Part shown: positions 42,643-51,792 of the stretch, in pieces
How the letters are laid out: every line of letters begins with the position of its first letter
Numbering within the stretch: the first letter of the stretch is position 1
Source: Planctomycetes bacterium ADurb.Bin069
Lineage (GTDB): Bacteria > Planctomycetota > UBA8108 > UBA8890 > UBA8898
Assembly (NCBI GenBank): GCA_002070955.1
Contig: MWEK01000019.1
Location: 22,179 to 86,178 of the forward strand
DNA length: 64,000 nt
Reading direction: 5' to 3'
Translations under genes and position numbers: made by a program
The notes under the pieces: generated by a model
The model's database searches: none
Seen by the model: only the letters and a program-made list of their open reading frames with translations
Told to the model about the DNA's origin: nothing

Positions 42643-45600
42643 CTACCGCGCCGGCGGGGCCGCCTCTCTCACCACCGCGCCGTGCTCCTCGCTCAAGAGG
42701 AGGAGCGCGAAGCGCTCGACCCTGTCCAGGTCATCGGTGCTCAGCGACGCGTAGTCGAAGCGGCCGCGCAGGTCGGTGTAGCCGTCCTTGTAGAACTTGA
42801 CGGTTCCGTCCCGCTGCCGGGCGTAGACCTTGACGTACACCGCCGGGAGCGCCGTGCCGTCCTTCTGGGCGGCGACTTTGACTTGCCCGTAGTTCTCGAT
42901 CACCTGCACCGCGAGGGCGTTGGAGAAGTAAGCCCGCGACTTCCTGATGCCGGCGCCGGCGACCTCGATCATGACGTTGCGCGCCTGGAATTGCGCCGGA
43001 ATCTCGAAGGCGGCCGCGGTCTTTTCCGGATCCAGCACGCGCTCTTCCGTGGCGTTCGGCCGGATGAACGTGCTCTGTCCCGCGTGCTGCCCGACGAAGG
43101 GGTTGCGCGAGAAGAGCAGTTCGATGTCCATCAGGTAGTAGTTGATGGTGCAGCGCGCGAGCCCTTGGTACGCGATCTTCAGCGCGCGGCCCTCGATCTC
43201 CAGGTCGAAGCTCGCCTCGGTGGCGGCCAGCGCCGACTGGGCCTGGGTTCGGTCCTTGTCGTCGACGACGGCGCCGGGTTTGCCCTCGATCTCGTCGAGC
43301 TGCGCCGCCGCCGCCGCGAAGAGCTTCCGCCACCGCTCGTGGCCGTACGAGGCGTACTTCCCAGCCAGGGCCCGGCCTGCCGCGATGTCTCCGCTCGCAA
43401 GGGCGAGGTACAACTTGCAGTAGTCGTACTGAACGCGGGCGGCGAGCTTCTCGGGGGCGATCTCCGCGAAATGCGCGAAGGCCTCCTCGAAGCGGTCCTG
43501 CATGAGGAGGTAGCAGACGAGGGACAGGCGGTCCTCATCGCCGAGGGTCGGCAGGTAGCTCAGGACCCGCGTGAAGGCCGTGTACTGCTGGAAGAAGCGG
43601 TCGTTGAGAATCTGGCGCGCCTTGCCGAGGCGGTGGGCCCGCGCGTTGACCAGCGGCCAGTACTCGAGGTGCTGGTACGCCTTCCGGATCACGGGATCGA
43701 TGGTCAAGAGCGGGGATGAAAGCGCCGCGCCGCACTGCGCGAGGAAAGCGTCCTGGTGCTCCAGGAACTCCCTGATCGCCGCGGGCCGGTCGTGCCTGAT
43801 GGCGTAGGACCACAGCGTCGGGTGGAAGACGTGCCGCGTCCTCAGGAGCGCGGTCGCCGCGTCGAAGAAGGCGGCGTCCCGGACGCGCCAGGCGATCCTC
43901 TCCAGGTTCACGCGGCCGAGGTTGTTGGCCTTCATGAAGGCGAGGACGTCGGCCTCGCTCCCGTGCTGGGACAAGAACTCCCAGGAGGCGCGGTCGATTT
44001 TGCTCGGCGTCGCGACGACGTTGAAGGTGAAGGGCGGGGCGAAACCGGCGAGCTTCTCGTCCCGGGCCACGTGCACCGGATACTGGGGGAACTTGCCCGC
44101 GGCGGGGAAGTAGAAGAAGTAGTCATCCGTCCAGGTGTGGTAGGGCTCCAGGTCGATCGTCAGGCTCTTGGTCTGCGTCCCGCCGCCGACGGGGATGGCG
44201 CCGACGGGCACCTGCCACAGGACGTCGAACTTCCGGCGCGCCGAGGTCACGTTCGTGACGACTAGGTTGCCGCCGTAGATCGTGTGGACCAGGAATTCGT
44301 CGGTCACGTAGTTGTCGAGCTGCTCGCCGCCCTCATGGCGGTAGCGCTCGCCGTGGCGGTAGAAGTTCTGGCTGACGAGCACGGGCGTCTTCTCGTCGCC
44401 GGGGACCGCCGCCGTGATCTCCTTGTGGAAGATCAGCATGGGGCTCCCGGGGGCGAGGGAGAAGCGCGCCCCGTCGATGGCGCTCGTGTGCGCCGCGGCC
44501 TCGAACGGCAGGTCGAGCACCGCCAGCGCGAACATCATCTCGGGGAAGCTGCGCGACGCTTCGGCGATGTGCTTGGAGAAGAACGCACCCCCCTCGTGCT
44601 TGGCATAATCGCGCCAGAAGGCGTTCACCGTGATGAGATCGGCGTTCTGGGCCTCGATGGGGAGTTTGTAGTAGTTATTCTCGGCCCACTCCATGGTCTT
44701 GTCGAGCTGGCGGAAGAGCTGACGGGCGGCTTTGCGCCGGTCGGCGTCGCTCTCGAGGAGCGCCTCTGCCTCCATCGCGTTCTCCGGGGGTTCCGCGGCC
44801 GGCGCCGCCGCGTAGGCATCCTTTTTGTCCGCGCCGGGGCGGCCCTCGCCGGCCGCGAATCCAAAAGCGAGAGCGCCGGCCTTCTCCGCCCTAGGCGCGG
44901 CGCCGGCCGGCGCGGGCGGAGCGGCGCCGCGGAGACGGCTCGCGCCGCGCCCGAGCCCTTCGACCGCGTCACGCGCCTCGGCTTCCTTCGCGGTCTTCAG
45001 TTCGACGCCTGCTTCCGCCAGGCCGAAGGCATCGCCCGCCTCCAGGGCCCGGCCCTTGAGCGCCATGGCGAAGAGTTGATTAGCCCGCTCGATGTCGGGC
45101 GGCAGGAGCTCGCAAAGGTCGGCCACGTGCCGCGCCATGTTGGGCTGCTCCGCCTTGATCCGCAGGCCGAGCAAGATGCGCTCGACGATATTGAGCCGCC
45201 CGTAGGCCCAGGGCGAGAGATACTCGCCGAGGTCCGCGCCCAGGAGCCACTTGTCCAGGAAGGTCTTGTCCTTCTTGTGGGCTAGGGCGGGCTTGACCGC
45301 CTGCTCGAAGAACGCGGGGTCCTTCTTGAAGAGGAAGAAGTTGAGCTCGTGGCAGGCGAACTCGGCGTACTTCTCAAGCTTGATTTTCGCATCCAGCTTC
45401 GGCCAGTCGGTGATGAATGCGAACTCGCCGAGCGTCGCGTTGCCGCTCACCGTGGCAAGCAGGCGATAGACCTTGGCGAGGGTGTCGTAGGTCTCGAGCT
45501 CGGCGGTGGTGATGTCGCCGAGCGTCCAGGTCTCGCCCCGGGGGACGATGGTCACCGTCTTCTGCTCCGTGAAGTGCGCCTCGGGCGGAAGCCCGGCGAT

Positions 45601-48600
45601 GAGCCGCAGGTCCTTGAGCTTCATGGCGACGGATGGCAGGACGATCTCGCGGTAAACGGTGTGGAAGGGGTCCACGGCCAACACGTGGATGTGCTGGTGC
45701 GCGCCCAGCGCCGCGCGCGGCGCCTTGACGACGCCGTCCCGGTCGGGAACGAGGTTGAGGATCGCCGCCGCGCCCTCGCCCAGGAAGTCGAAGTTGGCGA
45801 AGCCGCCGGCCTCCGCCGGAGCGCCTTCCCAACGGGCCGCGCCGTCCCTGCCGCCCTGCGCGGCGCGTTCGGCCATCCTGCGCGCGAACTCGCCGCCGCC
45901 CCGCGCAACCTGAACGCCCGTCTCGGTGGATCTGACCGCCCAGGGGCTGAGGAGCAGGCTCGGCCGCGCGAGCATGACGCCGGGGTACTTGCGCGCGTAT
46001 TTGCGCTCGAGAATGTAGCGGTACTCGTCGCCGATGTCGCGTTCCGTCACGTACAGCGTCTCGGGCCGGAGGTGCGTGATCGCGAAGGGCGCGGGCGGCG
46101 CCGTGGCGTTCATGTCGGCGTAGAGGGGATATTCGGGCGCGTAGCGCGTGCCGAAGATGTGAACGCGCGTCCAGGCATTGGCGTTGGCGACCTTGACGGC
46201 GATCTGGTCGCCATCCGCCGCGACGGCGGCGACCGCGAGGGGCGCGGCCTTCGCGGCCTGGAGCCGGCGGTGTTTGGAAAGATAGTAGCCTTCCCGCGGC
46301 TCGCCCGCGGTCACGCGTACCGTGATCCGAGCGCCGGGGTCCTTCAGGATGAGGACATAGTCGCCGGCGGGCACATCCTTGATCTTCAGAAAGCCGTCCT
46401 CGACGCCGAGCGCGTGGAACCAGTCCTTGACGTACACGGCGCCGCGGTACTCAAGCAGCGCCGCGTCCGCGGGCGTCACTTTCCCGGCGGCGCCGACCCA
46501 AGGCACGGCGATAGTCTCGCCGGCGTTCGCGTGGCACGCGGCGGGATAGGTGCAGAGGTCGCGCCCCAGCGTCCAAGTATGCTGCGTCTCTTCGGGCCCC
46601 TGGGCCCGGATCCAATCGATGTCGGGGAGAGCGCCCAGGGCGACGCGCCCGTCCGCGTCGGTCTTGAGCGTGACTTCGACTGCATCGCGGAAATCGCGGT
46701 GTTTAATCGCGAAGGCCACCGGTCGGTCGCCGCGCGGCTCTCCGTTCCTGCCGAGGACCTCGACGGCGTAGCCGCCGGTCTCGCGCAGGAGGTGCAGGTC
46801 CTCGATCTTCGCGGCGGCTTCGATGCCGTTCAAGACGAAAGCGCGCTCGTCCTGGAGCGCCACCGTCTCGTTGCGGCTCAAGTTCTTGACCTTGGCGCTG
46901 AGCACGAACTTGAGCGCGGCGAGGTTGGCCGGCACCTGGAACTCGTGGACCGCTTCCGCGTTCTCCTTGAGGGGGAACGGACGCACCTCCTTGACGGCGC
47001 TGACGCCGTCGCGGTCGGTCGACGCGATGAGGAGCGCCGGGTCCTCGAGGAGCGAGAGCGCCACGGGCATGCCGTTGAGCGTCAAGCAGGGCCGGACGAT
47101 GACGCAGGCTTTCGCGCGGGTGAGGAGCGCCTCGCGTTCGACGTGAATGCCCGCGCGCAGGACGTACGCCTCGGCCTCGTGGTCGAAGTGATCGAGCGAG
47201 GCGAAGTCGCCCTGGATGAGGACGACGGGCCGGCGGCCCGGCTGAGAGCTGAACGGCACGGCGATGGTGCCGTCCTTGCCGGCGGTATAGCGCTGCGTGC
47301 CCAGGGCGAGCGACGCGTCCATGACCTTGCGGTCGGCTTCGTCCAGCACCGTGAAGACATGGCCGGCGGGCGTCGTCCGGACGAGCGCGCCGAGCTTGCC
47401 CTTGCGGATGACGGCGCGGCTGCTCTTGCCGTTCCCGATGAAGTCGATGACGTACACGCCGCGGTCTTTGAGAGCCGGGAATTCGAACCGGCGCGCGACG
47501 CGCCGGAGCGGCGCATCGTCGTAGGCGTAGGTCCTCTCGTCGTTGGCGATCAGGCCGTCGAGGTTGATCGCGGTGTCGATCTCGGCCCGGCGCTCCAGGT
47601 AGTAGTTGACGGTGTTGAGCTCGAAGACCTTGACGAGCAGCGTCTTGACGTTCTTGACGTGAAGGGTGAGGGTGACCTGCTCGCCCGGGGCGAAAATCGT
47701 TTTGTTGGCGAAGTCGAAGTCCAGGTCGATGCGCTCCTTCAGGGCTTGGTACTTCTCGGGCGGGAGCATCGCGTACCACTTCTCCATGTCGCCGATGCCG
47801 TTGACGATCTTGGCCTCGGCGAAGGTGTGGGCGAGGTACTGATCGTTGAGGAACGCCGCGTAGGGCGCGGGGTTGTCCTCGGCGATGAAGAAGTGCAGGA
47901 GATAGCTGCGAACGAGCGCCTCGTCGTCGCCTACGCGGGGCAGCGCCGTCAATTTGCTGAAGTCCTTCGCGAGGTCCGCCAAGGCGCGGCGATTCTCCTC
48001 CCTGGCGAGGTAGTCGGGGTTCATGTAGCCGGCGTTCCGCGGGAGCGCCAGATACTTCATGAAGCGGGGCTTGTCGTAGACGCCGAGGGCGCGGTCGTGA
48101 AGGAGCCGGTGGTGGAGGACATGCGCCTTGAGGGAGTTGTGCGCGGCGTTGAGGCGGTCCGCGAAGGCCCACAAAACGTCGAGGTAGGCTTCCCGCACGG
48201 CGGCGTCCTGGCGCCAGTTGGCATCGGGATTCGGCCTGAGCCTCTTGAGATACGCCGCCACGAAGTTCGACTGGTTGAGGAGGTCGGGCTCGAGGGCGAC
48301 GCACTCGTCGAGCTGGGCGAGGAGCAGCCGGTCATGGATCGGCAGGGAGCCGAAGCCCTTGCTGTGCGGAGCGTGTAGGTCGTCGACGACCAGGCGCGCG
48401 AGGTTGGGGACGTCGGGGTCCTCGAGGCGCGCAAGCAGGCTCCGGCGGTGGTCCGGGCCGAGGCCGCCGGCGGCGAGCCAGAAGAGCGCGCGGTTTTCGA
48501 AGCCGTCCAGCGAGTTGGGATGGGCTTCGAAGGCGCGCTTGGCGAGCTTCTCGCGGCCGATCTCGGCGGGGTCCAGCGCGGTGGGGAGCTTCGGCGCCTC

Positions 48601-48963
48601 GCCGGCAATCTCGCGCTGGTGGTTGAAGACGAGGCCGAGCCTGCGCGCGAGGAACTCCAGGGCGCCCTTGGGGTCGCGGGTGTATTCAAGGAGCGCCTGC
48701 CGGTTCTCCATCTCCTGGACGGCGCCCTCGCGATTGTGGCGCTTGATCCATTCGGCGAGCATCTTCTTGGCGTCGGCGAGCCTGCCCGTGTTCTGGTAGT
48801 GCAGGCAATGGAAGTAGTAGTACTCCGGCGTCCCGGGAATGAGCTGCGCGAGCGCCGCCTCCCGGTCCTTCGCCAGGGCGAATTCCTCCAGGAAGCCGAG
48901 TTCGCCCGCAAAGGCGAGCCCTGTCCACAGCGCGACCGCCAGGCCGATGGCGACACGGTTCAT
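42643..48963 (-). CDS. very large secreted macroglobulin-like protein
   Basis: A 2106-residue secreted protein. Signal MNRVAIGLAVALWTGLAFA; a helical TPR-like region to about 420; then a long series of beta-sandwich domains resembling macroglobulin (MG) domains, for example KTIFAPGEQVTLTLHVKNVK, YVIDFIGNGKSSRAVIRKGK and FALKDRGVYV-like strands. A low-complexity Ala/Pro/Gly/Glu linker lies near 1370-1460, more beta domains follow (LTIDLEPYHTWTDDYFFYFP), then a helical TPR-like region (about 1700-1900) and a C-terminal beta domain. The thioester motif of alpha-2-macroglobulins (GCGEQ) is absent. AGGAGGAA precedes ATG 48963. The architecture suggests an extracellular or periplasmic protein-trap or scaffold. 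The MG assignment is by pattern. Confidence 0.55.
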   Translation of the reverse strand: MNRVAIGLAVALWTGLAFAGELGFLEEFALAKDREAALAQLIPGTPEYYYFHCLHYQNTGRLADAKKMLAEWIKRHNREGAVQEMENRQALLEYTRDPKGALEFLARRLGLVFNHQREIAGEAPKLPTALDPAEIGREKLAKRAFEAHPNSLDGFENRALFWLAAGGLGPDHRRSLLARLEDPDVPNLARLVVDDLHAPHSKGFGSLPIHDRLLLAQLDECVALEPDLLNQSNFVAAYLKRLRPNPDANWRQDAAVREAYLDVLWAFADRLNAAHNSLKAHVLHHRLLHDRALGVYDKPRFMKYLALPRNAGYMNPDYLAREENRRALADLAKDFSKLTALPRVGDDEALVRSYLLHFFIAEDNPAPYAAFLNDQYLAHTFAEAKIVNGIGDMEKWYAMLPPEKYQALKERIDLDFDFANKTIFAPGEQVTLTLHVKNVKTLLVKVFELNTVNYYLERRAEIDTAINLDGLIANDERTYAYDDAPLRRVARRFEFPALKDRGVYVIDFIGNGKSSRAVIRKGKLGALVRTTPAGHVFTVLDEADRKVMDASLALGTQRYTAGKDGTIAVPFSSQPGRRPVVLIQGDFASLDHFDHEAEAYVLRAGIHVEREALLTRAKACVIVRPCLTLNGMPVALSLLEDPALLIASTDRDGVSAVKEVRPFPLKENAEAVHEFQVPANLAALKFVLSAKVKNLSRNETVALQDERAFVLNGIEAAAKIEDLHLLRETGGYAVEVLGRNGEPRGDRPVAFAIKHRDFRDAVEVTLKTDADGRVALGALPDIDWIRAQGPEETQHTWTLGRDLCTYPAACHANAGETIAVPWVGAAGKVTPADAALLEYRGAVYVKDWFHALGVEDGFLKIKDVPAGDYVLILKDPGARITVRVTAGEPREGYYLSKHRRLQAAKAAPLAVAAVAADGDQIAVKVANANAWTRVHIFGTRYAPEYPLYADMNATAPPAPFAITHLRPETLYVTERDIGDEYRYILERKYARKYPGVMLARPSLLLSPWAVRSTETGVQVARGGGEFARRMAERAAQGGRDGAARWEGAPAEAGGFANFDFLGEGAAAILNLVPDRDGVVKAPRAALGAHQHIHVLAVDPFHTVYREIVLPSVAMKLKDLRLIAGLPPEAHFTEQKTVTIVPRGETWTLGDITTAELETYDTLAKVYRLLATVSGNATLGEFAFITDWPKLDAKIKLEKYAEFACHELNFFLFKKDPAFFEQAVKPALAHKKDKTFLDKWLLGADLGEYLSPWAYGRLNIVERILLGLRIKAEQPNMARHVADLCELLPPDIERANQLFAMALKGRALEAGDAFGLAEAGVELKTAKEAEARDAVEGLGRGASRLRGAAPPAPAGAAPRAEKAGALAFGFAAGEGRPGADKKDAYAAAPAAEPPENAMEAEALLESDADRRKAARQLFRQLDKTMEWAENNYYKLPIEAQNADLITVNAFWRDYAKHEGGAFFSKHIAEASRSFPEMMFALAVLDLPFEAAAHTSAIDGARFSLAPGSPMLIFHKEITAAVPGDEKTPVLVSQNFYRHGERYRHEGGEQLDNYVTDEFLVHTIYGGNLVVTNVTSARRKFDVLWQVPVGAIPVGGGTQTKSLTIDLEPYHTWTDDYFFYFPAAGKFPQYPVHVARDEKLAGFAPPFTFNVVATPSKIDRASWEFLSQHGSEADVLAFMKANNLGRVNLERIAWRVRDAAFFDAATALLRTRHVFHPTLWSYAIRHDRPAAIREFLEHQDAFLAQCGAALSSPLLTIDPVIRKAYQHLEYWPLVNARAHRLGKARQILNDRFFQQYTAFTRVLSYLPTLGDEDRLSLVCYLLMQDRFEEAFAHFAEIAPEKLAARVQYDYCKLYLALASGDIAAGRALAGKYASYGHERWRKLFAAAAAQLDEIEGKPGAVVDDKDRTQAQSALAATEASFDLEIEGRALKIAYQGLARCTINYYLMDIELLFSRNPFVGQHAGQSTFIRPNATEERVLDPEKTAAAFEIPAQFQARNVMIEVAGAGIRKSRAYFSNALAVQVIENYGQVKVAAQKDGTALPAVYVKVYARQRDGTVKFYKDGYTDLRGRFDYASLSTDDLDRVERFALLLLSEEHGAVVREAAPPAR

Positions 48964-49050
48964 ATCAGTTCCTCCTGCGTCGGTGCCGTCGGGCACGTGC
49001 CTCTGGGGTGTTTGACCCGGAACGGCGGAAAAAGTTCTCGGACTCTTGGG

Positions 49051-50202
49051 TTAATCGGCTCGCGCGCCCGCGGCGCGAGAGACGCTCGCCCGGCCCGCGC
49101 CCGCGGCCCCACCCGCGCCCGCGGCGACGCGGGCGAGGCGCTGCAGGGCGCGAGTCTTCTCGTAATGGCCGATTTTGGCGCTGTCGACGGTTTCTCTCAG
49201 AACCGCTATGTTGCGGTCGTATTCGGCGGTTCGCACCGGAAAAGGAATGCCGTCCTTGCCGCCGTGGGCGAAGCTGTAGCGCGCGGGATCCCGGAAGGAC
49301 GGCGGCTTTCCGTAGATGACCTCTGCGAGGAGGGCGAGGGAGCGCACGGCCTTGGGCCCGACGCCCTGGAGTTCGAGGAGCGCCGTGAAGTCCCGCGACT
49401 GGGCCTCGTGGAGGCTCCGGACGAGCTTCCTCAGATGCGCCTCGCGGAAGGGGCTCACGTCCAGGCCGTGATGGTCCGGTAGGACGAACTCCGGCCGGAA
49501 CAGCCGCTCGAGTTCGGCGGGTGGGAGACGGGAGATTTCGGCCTGGCAACGCCGGTTATCGGCACCCTCCTCGGCGACGAGGTTCAGGACGGGGAAGGCG
49601 GCGCCGGGAGGCGGCGCCTCTTCCTGAACGATGCCGGCATGGGGCTCGCAGGTGAAATCGGTCACGGTTTCCGAGAGCCAGTGGTAGCGCCGCGCGCGGG
49701 AGGTCGCCTCGTTCATGCCCTGCTGGACGACGCACCAGTTGCCGGCGTCGTCGAAAAAGAAGGTGTGGTGGTAGAGTTGGAATCCGTCCTGGACCGCCGC
49801 CGAGTCGACTTTGGCGACCAGGCGGCTCGTCCGAACGAGCGGCGCGGCGTCCAGGCCGCTCCGCATGCAGGCCGCGGCGATGTCGTCGGGCGTTTTGCGG
49901 CTCGTGCGGCCCTTGCCGCCCGCCACCGTGAGGCCGAAGTCCGCGCCCATGCGCGCGTAGGCGGCCTTGAGCGCCCCGCAGGTGACGGTGGTCAGGCCCG
50001 AGGCATGCCAGTCGAAGCCGAGGACGCAGCCGAAGGCTTGGAACCACCACGGGTCGGCCAGGCGGCGCAGAACCTCGACGGGGCCGGCTTCGAGGACCAT
50101 GAGGCGCACGATCTCCCCGGCGAGGGCTTCCATGCGCTCGAAGAGCCAGCGCGGCGCGCGGCCGCCGTGAAGCGGGGAGTCGACGGTTCTGCGCCGCGCC
50201 AT
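49051..50202 (-). CDS. DUF763-domain protein with helix-hairpin-helix
   Basis: A 383-residue protein of the DUF763 family, recognised from the N-terminal DSPLHGGRAPRWLFERM, the FGCVLGFDWHASGLTTVTCGALKAA segment, YHHTFFFDDAGNWCVVQQGMN, and YHWLSE. Near 275-300 it carries ALLELQGVGPKAVRSLALLAEVIYG, a helix-hairpin-helix of the type that binds DNA backbone, so a DNA-related role is plausible. The C-terminal ~40 residues are Ala/Gly/Arg-rich low complexity. The start at 50202 gives the conserved MARRRTV-DSPLHGG opening; the frame upstream to 50394 has no coding character. It is divergent from tldD. Family function is not known to me. Confidence 0.82.
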   Translation of the reverse strand: MARRRTVDSPLHGGRAPRWLFERMEALAGEIVRLMVLEAGPVEVLRRLADPWWFQAFGCVLGFDWHASGLTTVTCGALKAAYARMGADFGLTVAGGKGRTSRKTPDDIAAACMRSGLDAAPLVRTSRLVAKVDSAAVQDGFQLYHHTFFFDDAGNWCVVQQGMNEATSRARRYHWLSETVTDFTCEPHAGIVQEEAPPPGAAFPVLNLVAEEGADNRRCQAEISRLPPAELERLFRPEFVLPDHHGLDVSPFREAHLRKLVRSLHEAQSRDFTALLELQGVGPKAVRSLALLAEVIYGKPPSFRDPARYSFAHGGKDGIPFPVRTAEYDRNIAVLRETVDSAKIGHYEKTRALQRLARVAAGAGGAAGAGRASVSRAAGARAD

Positions 50203-50290
50203 GGGAAAACGCGCCTCCTGCGCCCTGGAGCCTGCGCCGCCATTGTAACGCAGGCGGAGGGCGCGCGCACGCAAGGGCCGGGGCGCGCCG

Positions 50291-50318
50291 TTGTCGCCGC
50301 GGCCTGATTTGTTACCAT
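50291..50318 (+). promoter_or_regulatory. weak candidate promoter for tldD
   Basis: TTGTCG (50291-50296) and TACCAT (50313-50318) with a 16-base spacer, 33 bases before ATG 50351. Matches are modest (3/6 and 4/6), but it is the only AT-containing patch in this divergent region. Confidence 0.28.
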
Positions 50319-50350
50319 ACGGGTTCAGCCCCGCATGATCGGAGCGCGCC

Positions 50351-51787
50351 ATGCACGATAAAATCGAGAGCCTCTTCCGCGAGGTCCTGCCCAAGGCGGA
50401 CTTCTGCTCCCTCAGGTATGTTCACGAGCACGAGGAGATGGTCGGCGTGCGGCAGGGGGTGCCGGAGCCCGCTTACCTGGGCGACGATGCCGGCGTCATG
50501 ATCACCGTCGTCGACAAGGGGGGCATGGGCTACGCGGCGACGAGCGACTGCTCGCGCGCGGGCCTCGGGCGCGCGGTCCAGGAGGCGTCGTACTGGGCGC
50601 GGAAGACGGCGGGCGCGTGCGTGGTCGACTGGGGGGCGTTCGCCATGCCGCACCCGCGGGGCGAGTACGCGGGCCCGGAGCGGATCCCCTGGTCGTCGGT
50701 GCCGCTCGGGGAGAAGTTCGATCTCCTGCGCGAGGAGTGCGCGCGCCTGAAAACCGATCCGCGCATCATCGACTGGCAGGCGGCCCTCTGGCACGTGCGC
50801 ATGGACACGCTCTACCTGACTTCGGAGAACGGCCGCGTCAGGCAGCGTTTCAGCTACATCGTCCCGGGGCTCAGCGCCACGGCGAGCGCCAAGGCCGAGA
50901 CGCAGACGCGCTCCTTCGGCGGCCTGCGGGAGAACTGCCGCCAGGGCGGCATGGAGACCCTCGAGGCGACGGGGTTCCGAAGGGCGGCGCCGCGCATCGC
51001 CGCGGAGGCGCTCGAGCTCCTGGCGGCGCCGAACTGCCCGTCGGGGACGATGGACCTCCTGGTCGCGCCCGACCAGATGATTCTTCAGATCCACGAGTCG
51101 GTGGGGCACCCGCTGGAACTGGACCGCATTCTCGGGGACGAACGCAACTACGCCGGGACGAGCTTCGTCACCCTCGACATGATCGGATCCTACCGGTACG
51201 GATCCGACCTCTTGAATGTCACTTACGATCCGACGCGGCCGGATCAGTTCGCGAGCTTCGGTTACGATGACGACGGCTCGCGGGCGGAGAAGGTCTTCAT
51301 CATCGAGGGCGGGATCCTCAAGCGGGCGTTGGGCGGGGCGATCTCCCAGGCGCGCGCGGGCGTGCCGGGCACGGCCAACAGCCGGGCGTCGGGGTGGAAC
51401 CGGCCGCCCATCGACCGCATGGCGAACCTGAACCTCGAGCCGGGCGCCAGCGGCCTCGAGGAGATGATCGCGTCGATCGAACGAGGGGTGTACGTGCAGA
51501 CGAACCGCTCCTGGTCCATCGACGACAGCCGCAACAAGTTCCAGTTCGGGTGCGAGCGGGGGCGCCTGATCGAGGACGGCCGCCTGGGCGCGGTGGTCAA
51601 GAACCCGAACTACCGCGGGATCTCGGCGGTGTTCTGGCGCAGCCTGGCGAAGGTGGGGAACGCCGCCACGGCGGCCGTCATGGGGACGCCTTTCTGCGGC
51701 AAGGGCGAGCCCAACCAGATAATCAGAGTGGGGCACGCGAGCCCGGCGTGCGTGTTCAAGAACGTGGAAGTGTTCGGCGGGGAATAA
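50351..51787 (+). CDS. tldD: TldD metallopeptidase
   Basis: A 478-residue PmbA/TldD-family protease subunit. The zinc-binding HExxxH motif is present as HESVGHPLE with His248 and His252. The family fold is seen in EEMVGVRQGVPEPAYLGDDAG near the N-terminus and GTANSRASGWNRPPIDRM and GPASPAC-like GHASPACVFKNVEVFGGE at the C-terminus. TldD and TldE form a heterodimer that threads unfolded or leader peptides into the active site. GGAG precedes ATG 50351. tldE starts six bases after this stop, consistent with the conserved pair. The target peptide is unknown; no RiPP precursor gene was seen nearby. Confidence 0.93.
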   Translation: MHDKIESLFREVLPKADFCSLRYVHEHEEMVGVRQGVPEPAYLGDDAGVMITVVDKGGMGYAATSDCSRAGLGRAVQEASYWARKTAGACVVDWGAFAMPHPRGEYAGPERIPWSSVPLGEKFDLLREECARLKTDPRIIDWQAALWHVRMDTLYLTSENGRVRQRFSYIVPGLSATASAKAETQTRSFGGLRENCRQGGMETLEATGFRRAAPRIAAEALELLAAPNCPSGTMDLLVAPDQMILQIHESVGHPLELDRILGDERNYAGTSFVTLDMIGSYRYGSDLLNVTYDPTRPDQFASFGYDDDGSRAEKVFIIEGGILKRALGGAISQARAGVPGTANSRASGWNRPPIDRMANLNLEPGASGLEEMIASIERGVYVQTNRSWSIDDSRNKFQFGCERGRLIEDGRLGAVVKNPNYRGISAVFWRSLAKVGNAATAAVMGTPFCGKGEPNQIIRVGHASPACVFKNVEVFGGE

Positions 51788-51792
51788 GTCGC

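Noticed and set aside
44320..44334. GGEQ in the macroglobulin-like protein as a thioester
   Set aside because: The thioester needs GCGEQ; the Cys is absent and the context is a loop in a beta domain.
45349..48378. Plus-strand open frame of about 1009 codons opposite the macroglobulin-like gene
   Set aside because: No signal, no domain, and codon pattern of a shadow frame; the minus-strand gene has a perfect ribosome site and signal peptide.
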